Shown here in pieces: positions 32,767 through 41,509 of a DNA stretch of 64,000 nt. Where the stretch lies: positions 558,001 to 622,000 of the forward strand of contig NZ_JBDZDR010000003.1 of the NCBI RefSeq assembly GCF_040049255.1, written 5' to 3'. Source of the stretch: Pseudaminobacter sp040049255 (GTDB lineage: Bacteria > Pseudomonadota > Alphaproteobacteria > Rhizobiales > Rhizobiaceae). Position numbers and translations under genes: made by a program. Below the pieces are notes generated by a model that was not told the origin of the DNA, searched no databases, and worked only from the letters and a program-made list of their open reading frames with translations. How positions within the stretch are numbered: the stretch's first letter is position 1; every line of letters starts with the position of its first letter.

Positions 32767-34140
32767 ATGCCGCTCGTCGTCACCGATCAGAAGCCGAAAC
32801 AGTCCCGACCGGTTCATCTCATCGCCAAGGACGGTCTCGACGGCGCCGGGCTCGATGCCGCGGCGGTTGCCTGGGCAAAGCAGAACGGCTTTTCGGGCGA
32901 GGCCGGGCGCACGCTGGTGCTGCCGGGCGCCGACGGCTCGGTTGCCGGCGCGCTGTTCGGCCTCGGCAATGGCGGGGAGGGGAACGGTGCGCTGGTCCTC
33001 GGCGCCCTGGCCCGCAGCCTTCCCGAAGGCGACTGGCATTTCGCCGAGACGCCGGCCAGGCCGGCACTCGCCGCGCTCGGCCTGATGCTGGGCGGCTACG
33101 TCTTCACCCGCTACGGCAAGAAGCCCGGCAAGGACCTGCGCTTCTCGCTGCCCGAGGGCGCAGACCGTGCCGAGGTGGAGCGCGTCGCCGACGCAGTCTT
33201 CATGGTCCGCGATCTCGTCAACACGCCCACCAGCGACATGGGCCCCGATGCGCTCGAGGCGGCGGTGCGCAAGCTCGCCGAGCAGCACAAGGCCGAGGTC
33301 GAGGTGACGGAGGGCGACGACCTGCTCAAGCGGAACTTCCCGATGATCCATGCCGTGGGCCGCGCCTCGGCGACTGCGCCGCGCCTGATCGACATGGTCT
33401 GGGGCAGGAAGGACGCGCCCAAGGTGACGCTGGTGGGCAAGGGCGTGTGCTTCGACACTGGCGGGCTCGACATCAAGCCGGCCAGCGGCATGCTGCTCAT
33501 GAAGAAGGACATGGGCGGCGCGGCCAACGTGTTGGGCCTGGCCTCCATGATCATGGCCGCCGACCTGCCGGTGCGGCTGCGCGTGCTGATCCCGGCGGTG
33601 GAAAATTCCATCTCCGCCAACGCCTTCCGCCCCGGCGACGTGCTGCAGAGCCGCAAGGGCCTGACCGTCGAGATCGGCAACACCGATGCCGAAGGCCGGC
33701 TGATCCTCGCCGATGCGCTGGCGCTGGCCGACGAGGAGGCGCCGGAAATGCTCATCGACATGGCGACGCTGACGGGTGCCGCCCGCGTGGCTCTCGGCCC
33801 CGACCTGCCGCCCTTCTACACCGGCGACGACGCGCTGGCTTCCGATCTCGCGACGGCGGCGGTCGAGGTCGAGGACCCGGTCTGGCGCATGCCGCTGTGG
33901 AAGCCCTACGACGCCAAGCTTTCCTCCAAGGTGGCCGACGTCAACAACGTCACCACCGACGGTTTTGCGGGCTCCATCACCGCGGCACTTTTCCTGCAGC
34001 GCTTCGTCGAAAAGGCCAGGAGTTGGGCGCATTTCGACATCTTTGCCTGGAACCCCAACGAGCGTCCGCATGGGCCCGTGGGCGGCGAGGCGCAGGCGAT
34101 CCGCGCGCTGGCACAGGTGATTGCGGCCCGCTTCGGATGA
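32767..34140 (+). CDS. leucyl aminopeptidase family protein (M17)
   Basis: M17 aminopeptidases cut N-terminal residues from peptides using two metal ions. The 457-aa protein has the catalytic lysine segment LVGKGVCFDTGGLDIKP (about 222-238), KKDMGGAAN, and the family signature NTDAEGRLILADAL near residue 304 carrying metal ligands Asp and Glu plus the catalytic Arg. The N-terminal domain is shorter and less conserved than in E. coli PepA, as in the rhizobial subgroup. GAGGAAA precedes the ATG. It is followed by a MarR-like gene and an NlpC/P60 gene on the same strand. Confidence 0.92.
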   Translation: MPLVVTDQKPKQSRPVHLIAKDGLDGAGLDAAAVAWAKQNGFSGEAGRTLVLPGADGSVAGALFGLGNGGEGNGALVLGALARSLPEGDWHFAETPARPALAALGLMLGGYVFTRYGKKPGKDLRFSLPEGADRAEVERVADAVFMVRDLVNTPTSDMGPDALEAAVRKLAEQHKAEVEVTEGDDLLKRNFPMIHAVGRASATAPRLIDMVWGRKDAPKVTLVGKGVCFDTGGLDIKPASGMLLMKKDMGGAANVLGLASMIMAADLPVRLRVLIPAVENSISANAFRPGDVLQSRKGLTVEIGNTDAEGRLILADALALADEEAPEMLIDMATLTGAARVALGPDLPPFYTGDDALASDLATAAVEVEDPVWRMPLWKPYDAKLSSKVADVNNVTTDGFAGSITAALFLQRFVEKARSWAHFDIFAWNPNERPHGPVGGEAQAIRALAQVIAARFG

Positions 34141-34168
34141 CGTCGCGTCTGCAGGGACTGAAACGGAA

Positions 34169-34183
34169 CCGAAACGTTTTCGG
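34169..34183 (+). promoter_or_regulatory. 15-bp palindrome before the MarR-like gene
   Basis: CCGAAA and TTTCGG flank CGT in the 58-base gap after the aminopeptidase gene. It could be an operator for the adjacent regulator; it is short, so chance is possible. Confidence 0.3.
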
Positions 34184-34198
34184 GGTATTGTCGGGCGC

Positions 34199-34549
34199 AT
34201 GGCAGTCCATTTGCGTCCCAGTCAGGCCCTGCGACTTTGGCAACAGGTTTCCCTTGCCGAAGTTCGCGACGACGCGCCCGACCTGAGCACGCGGCAGATG
34301 GCGATCCTCCTCACCATCTATCTCGACCCGCCTCCGCACACGGTGCGGGGGCTGGCGGCCAAGCTCAAGGTCACAAAGCCGGTGATCACCCGCGCGCTCG
34401 ACACGATGGGCGCGCTGAAGCTGGTGTCGCGCCACCGCGACGAGCTCGACAAGCGCAACGTGCTCATCAAGCGCACCGTGGAAGGGGCGCTCTATGTCGA
34501 GCGCTTCGGCGATGCTATCATCGCCAAAGCCACGGAGTTGCCGATTTGA
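34199..34549 (+). CDS. MarR-like winged-helix transcriptional regulator
   Basis: The 116-aa protein is a compact winged-helix domain. A helix-turn-helix covers about residues 33-75 (MAILLTIYLDPP, TVRGLAAKLKVTKPVITRAL) and a wing follows (LVSRHRDELDKRNVLIKRT), with the Asp/Arg pattern of MarR wings. It lacks the long C-terminal dimer helix of full-length MarR, so dimerisation may differ. Its TGA stop overlaps the TTG start of the NlpC/P60 gene, so the two are translationally coupled. The start MAVHLRPSQALRL was chosen; a longer in-frame form would overlap the aminopeptidase gene. The ligand is unknown. Confidence 0.78.
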   Translation: MAVHLRPSQALRLWQQVSLAEVRDDAPDLSTRQMAILLTIYLDPPPHTVRGLAAKLKVTKPVITRALDTMGALKLVSRHRDELDKRNVLIKRTVEGALYVERFGDAIIAKATELPI

Positions 34550-35406
34550 CCGCCCACGACGCCCGCCTGCATGCCTTCCGTCCCGATCTTGCCGACGCCC
34601 GGCTGAAGGGCGAGGTTTCCGCCGACCGTTTCGTCACCGGCCGCCCTGCGCGCATCACCGCCCCGGTGGCCGACGTGAAGAAGGCGCCGCGGGCCGATTC
34701 CGGCATCGACACTCAGCTTATCCACGGCGACGACGTGCTGGTGTTCGATGAGACGCCGGGCTGGGCCTGGGTGCAATGCGAGCGCGACGGCTATGTCGGC
34801 TATGTCGCGCAAGCGCATATCGGCCCGCGCGAGCATGCGCCGACCCACCGGGTGGTGGCGCCGCGCAGCTTCGTCTATCCCGGGGCCGACCTGCGCTTTG
34901 CCCGCGCCGGCGAGCTTTCCATGGGCTCGCTGGTGACTGTGGTCGGCCAAGCCGAGACGCGCGGCACGGCCTACGCGCTGCTGCCTTCGGGCCAAGCCGT
35001 CATCGCCGGGCATCTGGCGCCATTGGAGACGGCGGCCGACGATTTCGTCACGGTGGCCGAGACGCTCATCAACACGCCTTACCTGTGGGGCGGGGTGTCG
35101 GGCTTCGGCATCGACTGCTCTGGCCTGGTGCAGCTTGCCATGCTGATGGCGGGCCGGAACGTGCTGCGCGATTCCGACATGCAGGAGGCGGGGCTCGGCG
35201 AAAGGATCGTTCCGGGCCCGGAGTTTTCCGGCCTCAGGCGCGGCGACCTGGTGTTCTGGAAAGGCCACGTCGCCATCATGACCGACGCCGACAACATGAT
35301 CCACGCCAACGGGCACACCATGATGGTTTCGCGCGAGGGCCTTCGCGGCGCGATCGACCGCATCGGCTATCTTTATGGGGGGCCGACGACGTTCCGGCGG
35401 CCGTGA
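34546..35406 (+). CDS. NlpC/P60 family cell-wall hydrolase with SH3 domains
   Basis: NlpC/P60 enzymes are cysteine peptidases that cut peptide stems in peptidoglycan. The 286-aa protein has two SH3-like regions (about 35-92 and 103-158) and a C-terminal catalytic domain with Cys191 (GIDCSGLVQ), His241 (KGHVAIM) and a third residue, probably His253. No signal peptide is visible, so export, if any, is not by a standard Sec leader. The start is a TTG in a TTGA overlap with the MarR-like gene and has GGAG upstream. No in-frame ATG lies closer to where similarity begins. Confidence 0.88.
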   Translation: MTAHDARLHAFRPDLADARLKGEVSADRFVTGRPARITAPVADVKKAPRADSGIDTQLIHGDDVLVFDETPGWAWVQCERDGYVGYVAQAHIGPREHAPTHRVVAPRSFVYPGADLRFARAGELSMGSLVTVVGQAETRGTAYALLPSGQAVIAGHLAPLETAADDFVTVAETLINTPYLWGGVSGFGIDCSGLVQLAMLMAGRNVLRDSDMQEAGLGERIVPGPEFSGLRRGDLVFWKGHVAIMTDADNMIHANGHTMMVSREGLRGAIDRIGYLYGGPTTFRRP

Positions 35407-35479
35407 GGCGCGGGCGCGCTTCATCCCTCGCTTCTTGTCCATGGGCTTGGTAACGGCGCCTTCGCACCGTTCGTGTTAT

Positions 35480-35872
35480 CTACTCCTCAAAGCGGCTCGT
35501 GGAGTCACGATCGCGCTCGTATCGTCTGGTGAGCGGGAACGGCGGCAACCAGGACTCGCGACGGACGGTCCAGAGTTCGTAGGTCGGCGTCAGTTGGTCC
35601 GGGGCATCCAGCGATCCCAGGTTCACCTCGATTTCGTCTGCCGTGCGCGCGAAAACGGACGAGCCGCAGCGGGGACAGAAATGCCGGCCAGCGTAGTCGC
35701 TTGTTTCGCCTTCAGTCGTCACCGCATCCTGCGGGAATATCGCGGAAGCGTGAAACAGGGCCCCATGATGCTTGCGGCAGTCCAGGCAGTGACAAAGGCC
35801 GACCCGGTATGGGAGACCCGTCGCCACGATTCGGACATTGCCGCAAAGGCAACCGCCGGTGAAACGGTCCAT
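35480..35872 (-). CDS. GFA family (glutathione-dependent formaldehyde-activating-like) zinc protein
   Basis: The 130-aa protein has all seven zinc-binding cysteines of the GFA/DUF636 fold: Cys8 and Cys10 (CLCG), Cys27, Cys29 and Cys32 (CHCLDC), and Cys66 and Cys69 (CPRCG). The founding member, Gfa of Paracoccus, was proposed to speed S-hydroxymethylglutathione formation, but most homologues have no known substrate. No formaldehyde-oxidation neighbour is present. It sits alone between the NlpC/P60 gene and the GhrA-like gene. Confidence 0.87.
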   Translation of the reverse strand: MDRFTGGCLCGNVRIVATGLPYRVGLCHCLDCRKHHGALFHASAIFPQDAVTTEGETSDYAGRHFCPRCGSSVFARTADEIEVNLGSLDAPDQLTPTYELWTVRRESWLPPFPLTRRYERDRDSTSRFEE

Positions 35873-35954
35873 GCTGCGTATCCTCCGTAATCAGGCGGTC
35901 GGCCTCGCCACCTGCAATGCGGCAGCGAGGAACCTCACTCCTGCGATGCAGCCG

Positions 35955-36896
35955 TCAATACCCTGCCGCGCGGTCCACCACATATTGCAGCTTCTCGCCG
36001 CGCTCGAAGGCGTCCATCTGCTGGAGCATCGGCGGCACGAGGTGCTCGGGATCGGATGTGGCGGCCGCATGCGGTGTGACGAACACCTTCGGGTGCGACC
36101 ACATCGGGCTGGTGCGCGGCAGCGGCTCGATCTCGAACACGTCGAGGCTGGCTTCCGTCAGCGTGCCGTCGTCCAGCGCGCGCAGGATGTCGGCGTCCTT
36201 CTGCAGCTTGCCGCGACCGGCATTGATCAGCACCGCCCCGCCAAGGGCGTTGCGCCGGCGCAGGTGGCGCAGCAGGTCATAGTTGACGATGCCTTCCGTG
36301 GCCGCCGTGTGCGGCAACAGCACCACCAGAATGTCGGTGGCGTTGAGGAAGGGCAGCAGGCCCTGGTCGCCATGGAAGGTGGCCACGCCTTCCATGGGCC
36401 GGTCGGTGCGGCCCCAGCCATTGACCCGAAAGCCGAGCCCCAGCAGCGCCTTGGCCGCGGCCCGGCCGAGCTGGCCGAGCCCCATGATGCCGACGGAAAC
36501 GTCCTCGGCCGGCCGCTGAGGCGGCTCGTGCCAGAGCCTGTTCTGCTGCTGGGCGCGGTAGAGCGCGCCCTGGCGGTGATGGTCGAGCACGCGCCAGACG
36601 ACATATTCGGTCATGTGGCGGGTGAGGTTTTCCGCTACCACGCGCACGATCGGCACATCGGGCAGGCCGGGATCGTTGAAGAGGTGGTCGACGCCGGCGC
36701 CTATGGAGAAGATGGCGCGCAGGTTGGGCAGTTTTGCGAGGATGTTGGGCGGCTGCTTCCACACCACCGCATAGGTGATGCTCGGGTCCTCCGCGCTGTC
36801 GGGCCTCAGCACCACCTCGCGGTTTGCCGACAGAAGCTCCTGCCAGCGTTGCGGGTTGAACCCGGTGACAGATAGCAAGATACGGCCCTTCTCCAT
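35955..36896 (-). CDS. glyoxylate/hydroxypyruvate reductase, GhrA-like
   Basis: The 313-aa D-2-hydroxyacid dehydrogenase has the GhrA-type features: SIGAGVDHLF near residue 64, the nucleotide loop GIMGLGQLGRA near 136, the catalytic Arg in INAGRGKLQ, Glu in SLDVFEIEPLP and His in VTPHAAATS. The short, GhrA-like nucleotide domain points to NADPH-dependent reduction of glyoxylate or hydroxypyruvate. It lies 25 bases after the yejF-like gene start on the same strand, so it is upstream of nothing obvious and may have its own promoter. A second, different 2-hydroxyacid dehydrogenase is near 9 kb. Confidence 0.88.
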   Translation of the reverse strand: MEKGRILLSVTGFNPQRWQELLSANREVVLRPDSAEDPSITYAVVWKQPPNILAKLPNLRAIFSIGAGVDHLFNDPGLPDVPIVRVVAENLTRHMTEYVVWRVLDHHRQGALYRAQQQNRLWHEPPQRPAEDVSVGIMGLGQLGRAAAKALLGLGFRVNGWGRTDRPMEGVATFHGDQGLLPFLNATDILVVLLPHTAATEGIVNYDLLRHLRRRNALGGAVLINAGRGKLQKDADILRALDDGTLTEASLDVFEIEPLPRTSPMWSHPKVFVTPHAAATSDPEHLVPPMLQQMDAFERGEKLQYVVDRAAGY

Positions 36897-36921
36897 GCCG
36901 CGCCTCCCCTTTTTGCTTGCT

Positions 36922-38547
36922 CTATTCGCTGACGACGCCCGCCGGCGCCGTTTCGATGCGGAACGCGGCCGATATCAGCGCGCGCGTGTAATCCGTCTGC
37001 GGATTTTCAAAAATCTGCCGCGACGGGCCCGCCTCCACCACCTTGCCGTTGCGCATGACGATGACGTCGTTTGCGAGCGCGCGGACTACCTTGAGGTCGT
37101 GGCTGATGAACAGATAGGCGAGCTCGTGCCGGGCCTGCAGGTTGCGCAGCAGGTCGACCACCTGCGCCTGCACACTCATGTCGAGCGCCGAGGTGGGCTC
37201 GTCGAGCATGACGAAGCGGGGTTTCAGCACCATGGCGCGGGCAATCGCGATGCGCTGGCGCTGGCCGCCGGAGAATTCGTGCGGGTAGCGGAAGCGCGTC
37301 GACGGATCGAGCCCGACCTCGTTGAGCACTGCCACGACTTCGGCGTCGCGCTCGGCTTCCGAGAGTTTTGGCGCGTGGATCTTCAGCCCTTCCTCGATGA
37401 TCTCGGCCACCGACATGCGCGGGCTGAGCGAGCCGAACGGGTCCTGGAACACGATCTGCAAATGGCTGCGCAGCGGCCGCATCTCGTTGAAGGACAGGGT
37501 GTTGATGTCGCGCCCCTCGAACTGGATCTGCCCGGTGGAAGAGATCATGCGCGAAAGCGCCAGCCCCAGCGTGGTCTTGCCCGAACCCGATTCGCCCACC
37601 ACGCCCACGGTCTGGCCGGCGCGCACGGTGAGGTCGATGCCGTCCACGGCCTTCACATGGTCGACGGTCTTGCGGAAGAAGCCCTGCTTGATCGGGAACC
37701 AGACCTTGACGTCCTTGCCGGAGATGACGGTGCGGGCCGCGGCATCGGCTGCCGGCGGCTTGCCCTTGGGCTCGGCCGCGAGCAGGTGGCGCGTGTATTC
37801 GTGCTGCGGGTTGGTGAATATCTCCTCGGTCGGGCCGGCCTCGACGATCTTGCCCTTGGTCATTACGCAGACGCGATCGGCGATGCGCCGCACGATGCCG
37901 AGGTCGTGGGTGATGAACAGCATCGACATGCCGGTGCGCTGCTTGAGCTTGTCGAGCAGTTCCAGGATCTGCGCCTGGACGGTGACGTCGAGCGCCGTGG
38001 TGGGCTCGTCGGCGATCAGGAGTTCGGGCTGGTTGGCGAGCGCCATGGCAATCATGACGCGCTGGCGCTGGCCGCCGGAAAGCTGGTGCGGATAAGCGTC
38101 GAGCCGCTTTTGCGGGTCGCGGATGCCGACCTCAGTGAGAAGCTCAAGCGTGCGCTCCTGCGCCTGTTTCAGGCTTACCAGCTGGTGCAGCCGCAGCACC
38201 TCGATGATCTGCTGCGAGATTGTGTGGAGCGGGTTGAGCGAGGTCATCGGCTCCTGGAAGATCATGGTGATCTTGCCGCCGCGCACCTGGCGCAGTTCCT
38301 TTTCGCTGAGTGCGAGCAGGTTCTGGCCATGGAACTGGATCTCGCCGGACGGATGGCTGGCGGCGGGGTAGGGCAGGAGCTTCAGCACCGACAGCGCCGA
38401 CACTGACTTGCCCGAGCCCGATTCGCCGACGAGCGCCACGGTCTCGCCCTTGCCGATGTCGAAGGAGATGCGGTCGACGGAGGACTGCACCTTGCCGCCG
38501 TTGGAAAAGGCGACCGAGAGATCGCGGACGGAAAGCAGCGTGCTCAA
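36922..38547 (-). CDS. yejF: peptide ABC importer ATPase with two nucleotide-binding domains (YejF-like)
   Basis: This 541-aa protein fuses two ABC ATPase domains. Each has Walker A GESGSGKS/T (about 40-47 and 323-330), a signature (LSGGQRQR, FSGGQRQR), Walker B with DEPT, and a switch His in FITHDLG or FISHDLK. Oligopeptide-type C-terminal extensions follow each half. The fused ATPase is diagnostic of the YejABEF family, which imports oligopeptides such as microcin C and defensin-type peptides. It is the last gene of the yej unit but is separated from yejE by a VapBC module whose toxin gene overlaps it by four bases (ATGA). Confidence 0.92.
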   Translation of the reverse strand: MSTLLSVRDLSVAFSNGGKVQSSVDRISFDIGKGETVALVGESGSGKSVSALSVLKLLPYPAASHPSGEIQFHGQNLLALSEKELRQVRGGKITMIFQEPMTSLNPLHTISQQIIEVLRLHQLVSLKQAQERTLELLTEVGIRDPQKRLDAYPHQLSGGQRQRVMIAMALANQPELLIADEPTTALDVTVQAQILELLDKLKQRTGMSMLFITHDLGIVRRIADRVCVMTKGKIVEAGPTEEIFTNPQHEYTRHLLAAEPKGKPPAADAAARTVISGKDVKVWFPIKQGFFRKTVDHVKAVDGIDLTVRAGQTVGVVGESGSGKTTLGLALSRMISSTGQIQFEGRDINTLSFNEMRPLRSHLQIVFQDPFGSLSPRMSVAEIIEEGLKIHAPKLSEAERDAEVVAVLNEVGLDPSTRFRYPHEFSGGQRQRIAIARAMVLKPRFVMLDEPTSALDMSVQAQVVDLLRNLQARHELAYLFISHDLKVVRALANDVIVMRNGKVVEAGPSRQIFENPQTDYTRALISAAFRIETAPAGVVSE

Positions 38548-38936
38548 AGGGCGGCCTCAATGTCGGTCAGGCGGAAGTCGTCGCCCTTGAAGAGAAGCGG
38601 CTCCCCCTTTGCTTTCGCGAGGGCGTAAGCGAAACAATCTCCGAGGTTCAGCCTTGCCGGATGGTTGCCCTTGCCAAATTTCTTGTATGCTTCGCGAGCC
38701 ATCTGAGCCTGCTCGGCTGAAACCGGCGCGATCTGGATTGCGGCGACCTCGAACAACTCGTCGAACTTGCGCGACTTGGATTCGGATTTCAGTTGATCGA
38801 CGCGGACCGCCGCTTCGACAAAATTCATTGGCGACATCAGGGGAGGTTTAGGTGCTGTCGCCAGCGCGTCTTGCATCTCGGGCCCTTCCGGTTCGTCAAA
38901 CAGGATGGCCAACACTGCCGAGGCATCGATGATCAC
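38544..38936 (-). CDS. vapC: VapC-type PIN-domain toxin ribonuclease
   Basis: The PIN domain cuts RNA (often tRNA) with magnesium held by acidic residues. Counting from the chosen start, these are Asp4 (IIDASA), Glu41 (NFVEAA), Asp100 (LGDCFAYALA) and Asp119 (FKGDD), so the active site is complete. The GTG start was chosen because it overlaps the vapB stop (GTGA) and has GGGGG eight bases upstream; an in-frame ATG five codons earlier is possible. 130 aa is normal. It overlaps yejF by four bases, so toxin translation may be coupled to the importer ATPase. Confidence 0.88.
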   Translation of the reverse strand: MIIDASAVLAILFDEPEGPEMQDALATAPKPPLMSPMNFVEAAVRVDQLKSESKSRKFDELFEVAAIQIAPVSAEQAQMAREAYKKFGKGNHPARLNLGDCFAYALAKAKGEPLLFKGDDFRLTDIEAAL

Positions 38937-39181
38937 TTCGGCAGCCCCCATTCATCGTAAAGGTCGGAATGATCGCTGGTGACGCCTTCCGGCACCGGAC
39001 CAAAGCTGTCGACGATCTGTCGGATCCGCCGCTTGCGCTCGGCCACGTCGCGTTCCCAGTGCAGACGGGCGAGTTCGGCTTCCAGCGCCTGCTCCACGAC
39101 CGCCGTCATGCTTTGCCCGGTCTCGTCGGCAAGCTGTCGGGCGAGCCGTTGTGCCTTCTCGCTCTTGATGTTCATGCCCAT
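38933..39181 (-). CDS. vapB: VapB-type antitoxin (Rv0623-like transcription factor family)
   Basis: The protein of about 82 aa starts MGMNIKSEKAQRLARQLADE, the N-terminal DNA-binding pattern of the Rv0623-like (PSK) VapB family, and ends HSDLYDEWGLPK, close to the HSDLLYDEDGLPK toxin-binding tail of that family. It should neutralise the adjacent VapC and repress the module. GGAGG five bases upstream supports this start; Met residues two codons later and four codons earlier are alternatives. A TATAAT 30 bases upstream suggests its own promoter. Confidence 0.9.
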   Translation of the reverse strand: MGMNIKSEKAQRLARQLADETGQSMTAVVEQALEAELARLHWERDVAERKRRIRQIVDSFGPVPEGVTSDHSDLYDEWGLPK

Positions 39182-39210
39182 GCCGGCCTCCATGGTAGAA
39201 ATCCGGCGAG

Positions 39211-39216
39211 ATTATA
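39211..39216 (-). promoter_or_regulatory. -10 promoter element of vapBC
   Basis: On the minus strand the yejE-vapB gap holds a perfect TATAAT 30 bases before the vapB start. The -35 candidate TTCCGA, 17 bases further up, matches only three of six bases of the consensus. Confidence 0.5.
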
Positions 39217-39230
39217 CCATTTCCGGCCGC

Positions 39231-40367
39231 TCATCGGAACGTCTTCCGCGGGTCGAAGGCGTCGCGAGTGGCCTCGCCGATGAAGATCAGCAGCGACAGC
39301 ATGATCGAGATGACCAGGAAGCCGGAGAAGCCGAGCCAGGGGGCGTTGAGGTTGCGCTGGCCCTGCTTGAGCAACTCGCCCAGGGAGGCCGAGCCGGGCG
39401 GCAGGCCGAAGCCGAGGAAGTCGAGCGATGTCAGCGTGCCGATCGAGCCGTTGAGGATGAAGGGCAGGAAGGTCAGCGTCGCCACCATTGCGTTGGGCAA
39501 AAGGTGGCGGATCATGATGGTGCGGTTGGGCACGCCGAGCGCGCGCGCGGCATTCACGTATTCGAAATTGCGCGCGCGCAAGAACTCGGCGCGCACCACG
39601 CCGACGAAGGCCACCCAGGAGAACAAAAGCATGATGCCGAGCAGGATGAAGAAGCCCGGTGGCAGGATGGCCGAGATGATGAGCAGCAGGTAGAGGACAG
39701 GGATGGCCGACCAGATCTCGATGAAGCGCTGGAACAGAAGGTCGGTCCAGCCGCCGAAATAGCCCTGGATGGCGCCGGCGCTGACGCCGATGAGAGCCGA
39801 GCCCGCGGTGAGGATCAGGCCGAACAGCACCGAGACGCGGAAGCCGTAGATGACGCGCGCCAGCACATCGCGGGCCTGGTCGTCGGTGCCGAGCCAGTTC
39901 CAGTTGCCGATGGTGCAGTTCTCGTCATTGACGCCCTGCGGATAGCGCTGGCAGCGCACCTCCTTGGAATACATCCAGGAGGGCTTTGCGGGGGCTGCTT
40001 CCGGGATCTCGTTGTTGACGGTGCGGTAGCTGTAGCGGATCGGCGGCCAGATCAGCCAGCCATGGGCCTTGATCTCGTCGCTGATGACCGGGTCGCGATA
40101 GTCGGTGACTGCGTAGAAGCCGCCGAATTTCTCTTCCGGATAATCTACCAGAACCGGAAACAGGATCTCGCCCTTGTAGGAGGCGATGAGCGGCCGGTCG
40201 TTGGCGATGAACTCGGAAAACAGCGACAGCACGAACAGGACTAGGAAGATCCAGAGCGACCAGTAGCCGCGCCGGTTGGCCTTGAAGCTGGCCCAGCGGC
40301 GCTGGTTGAGCGGCGACAGCCAGGGCCGCGGCGCCTGGCGGGGCGGGGCTTCGGCGACGGTTGCCAT
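39231..40367 (-). CDS. yejE: peptide ABC importer permease YejE
   Basis: YejE is the second membrane subunit of the YejABEF importer. The 378-aa protein has an N-terminal cytoplasmic stretch, a first membrane helix (WSLWIFLVLFVLSLFSEFI, about 36-54), a long periplasmic loop with two cysteines, and five C-terminal helices. The EAA loop NAARALGVPNRTIMIRHLLP near residue 275 contacts the ATPase. Its start and the yejB stop share one base (TGATG), showing tight coupling. The VapBC module follows, 49 bases downstream. Confidence 0.92.
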   Translation of the reverse strand: MATVAEAPPRQAPRPWLSPLNQRRWASFKANRRGYWSLWIFLVLFVLSLFSEFIANDRPLIASYKGEILFPVLVDYPEEKFGGFYAVTDYRDPVISDEIKAHGWLIWPPIRYSYRTVNNEIPEAAPAKPSWMYSKEVRCQRYPQGVNDENCTIGNWNWLGTDDQARDVLARVIYGFRVSVLFGLILTAGSALIGVSAGAIQGYFGGWTDLLFQRFIEIWSAIPVLYLLLIISAILPPGFFILLGIMLLFSWVAFVGVVRAEFLRARNFEYVNAARALGVPNRTIMIRHLLPNAMVATLTFLPFILNGSIGTLTSLDFLGFGLPPGSASLGELLKQGQRNLNAPWLGFSGFLVISIMLSLLIFIGEATRDAFDPRKTFR

Positions 40368-41470
40368 CACACGTCCCTCCGCTCGAAGTCGATGCGCGGA
40401 TCGATCCAGGTGTACATGAGGTCGGAGATCAGGCTGACGAACAGACCGATCAGCGAGAAGATATAGAGGTTGGCGAACACGACCGGATAGTCGCGGTCGA
40501 GGATCGACTTGTAGCCGAGCAGGCCCAGCCCATCGAGCGAGAAGATGTTCTCGATCAGCAGCGAGCCGGTGAAGAAGGCCGAGATGAAGGCGCCCGGGAA
40601 GCCGGCGATGACGATGAGCATGGCGTTGCGGAAGACGTGGCCATAGAGCACCTGCCGCTCCGTCAGGCCCTTGGCGCGCGCGGTGACGACATATTGCTTG
40701 CGGATCTCGTCTAGGAAGGAATTCTTCGTCAAGAGCGTGGTGGTGGCGAAGGCCGAGAGAACCAGTGCGGTCAACGGCAGGGTGATGTGCCAGAAATAGT
40801 CGAGGATGCGCGCCGGCCACGACAATTGCTCCCAATTTTCGGAGGTGAGCCCCCGCAGCGGGAACCAGTCGAAGAAAGAGCCGCCGGCAAACAGCACCAT
40901 CAGCAGGATGGCGAACAGGAAGCCGGGAATCGCGTAGCCGATGATGACGATGGCGCTGGTCCAGGTGTCGAAGGGCGAGCCGTCCTTCACCGCCTTGCGA
41001 ATGCCAAGCGGTATCGAGATCAGGTAGGACAGCAGCGTCACCCACAGCCCGATCGAGATCGAAACCGGCATCTTCTCGATGATGAGGTCGAGCACGCTGA
41101 TGTCGCGGAAATAGCTCTGCCCGAAGTCGAAGCGGGCATAGTTCCACAGCATCATGAAGAAGCGCTCGAGCGGCGGCTTGTCGAAGCCGAACTGCTTTTC
41201 CAGCTTGGCGATGAATTCCGGGTCCAGGCCCTGGGCGCCGCGATATTTCGACGAGGCCACGCCGCCGGCGTCGAAGTTGGTCACGCCCGCCTCGCCACCG
41301 CCGCCGCCGGAAATGCGCTCCGTCGAATCGCCGCCTTGTCCGGTCAGCCTGGCGACGACCTGCTCCACCGGGCCGCCCGGCGCAAACTGGACGACGGCGA
41401 AGGAGATCGCCATGACACCGAAAAGGGTCGGGATCATCAGGAGAATGCGGCGCAGGATATAGGCGCCCAT
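40367..41470 (-). CDS. yejB: peptide ABC importer permease YejB
   Basis: YejB is the first membrane subunit of the importer. The 367-aa protein starts MGAYILRRILLMIPTLFGVM, the usual first helix of DppB-type permeases. A Gly-rich periplasmic insert (about 44-75) follows. The core helices carry the EAA loop TARAKGLTERQVLYGHVFRN near residue 263. Its length exceeds DppB because of the periplasmic insert, as in other YejB proteins. It begins 39 bases after the upstream binding-protein gene. Confidence 0.92.
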   Translation of the reverse strand: MGAYILRRILLMIPTLFGVMAISFAVVQFAPGGPVEQVVARLTGQGGDSTERISGGGGGEAGVTNFDAGGVASSKYRGAQGLDPEFIAKLEKQFGFDKPPLERFFMMLWNYARFDFGQSYFRDISVLDLIIEKMPVSISIGLWVTLLSYLISIPLGIRKAVKDGSPFDTWTSAIVIIGYAIPGFLFAILLMVLFAGGSFFDWFPLRGLTSENWEQLSWPARILDYFWHITLPLTALVLSAFATTTLLTKNSFLDEIRKQYVVTARAKGLTERQVLYGHVFRNAMLIVIAGFPGAFISAFFTGSLLIENIFSLDGLGLLGYKSILDRDYPVVFANLYIFSLIGLFVSLISDLMYTWIDPRIDFERRDV

Positions 41471-41509
41471 CAGGCAGTTACCTCGATTGCAAATGTGATG
41501 CCGCGATCG

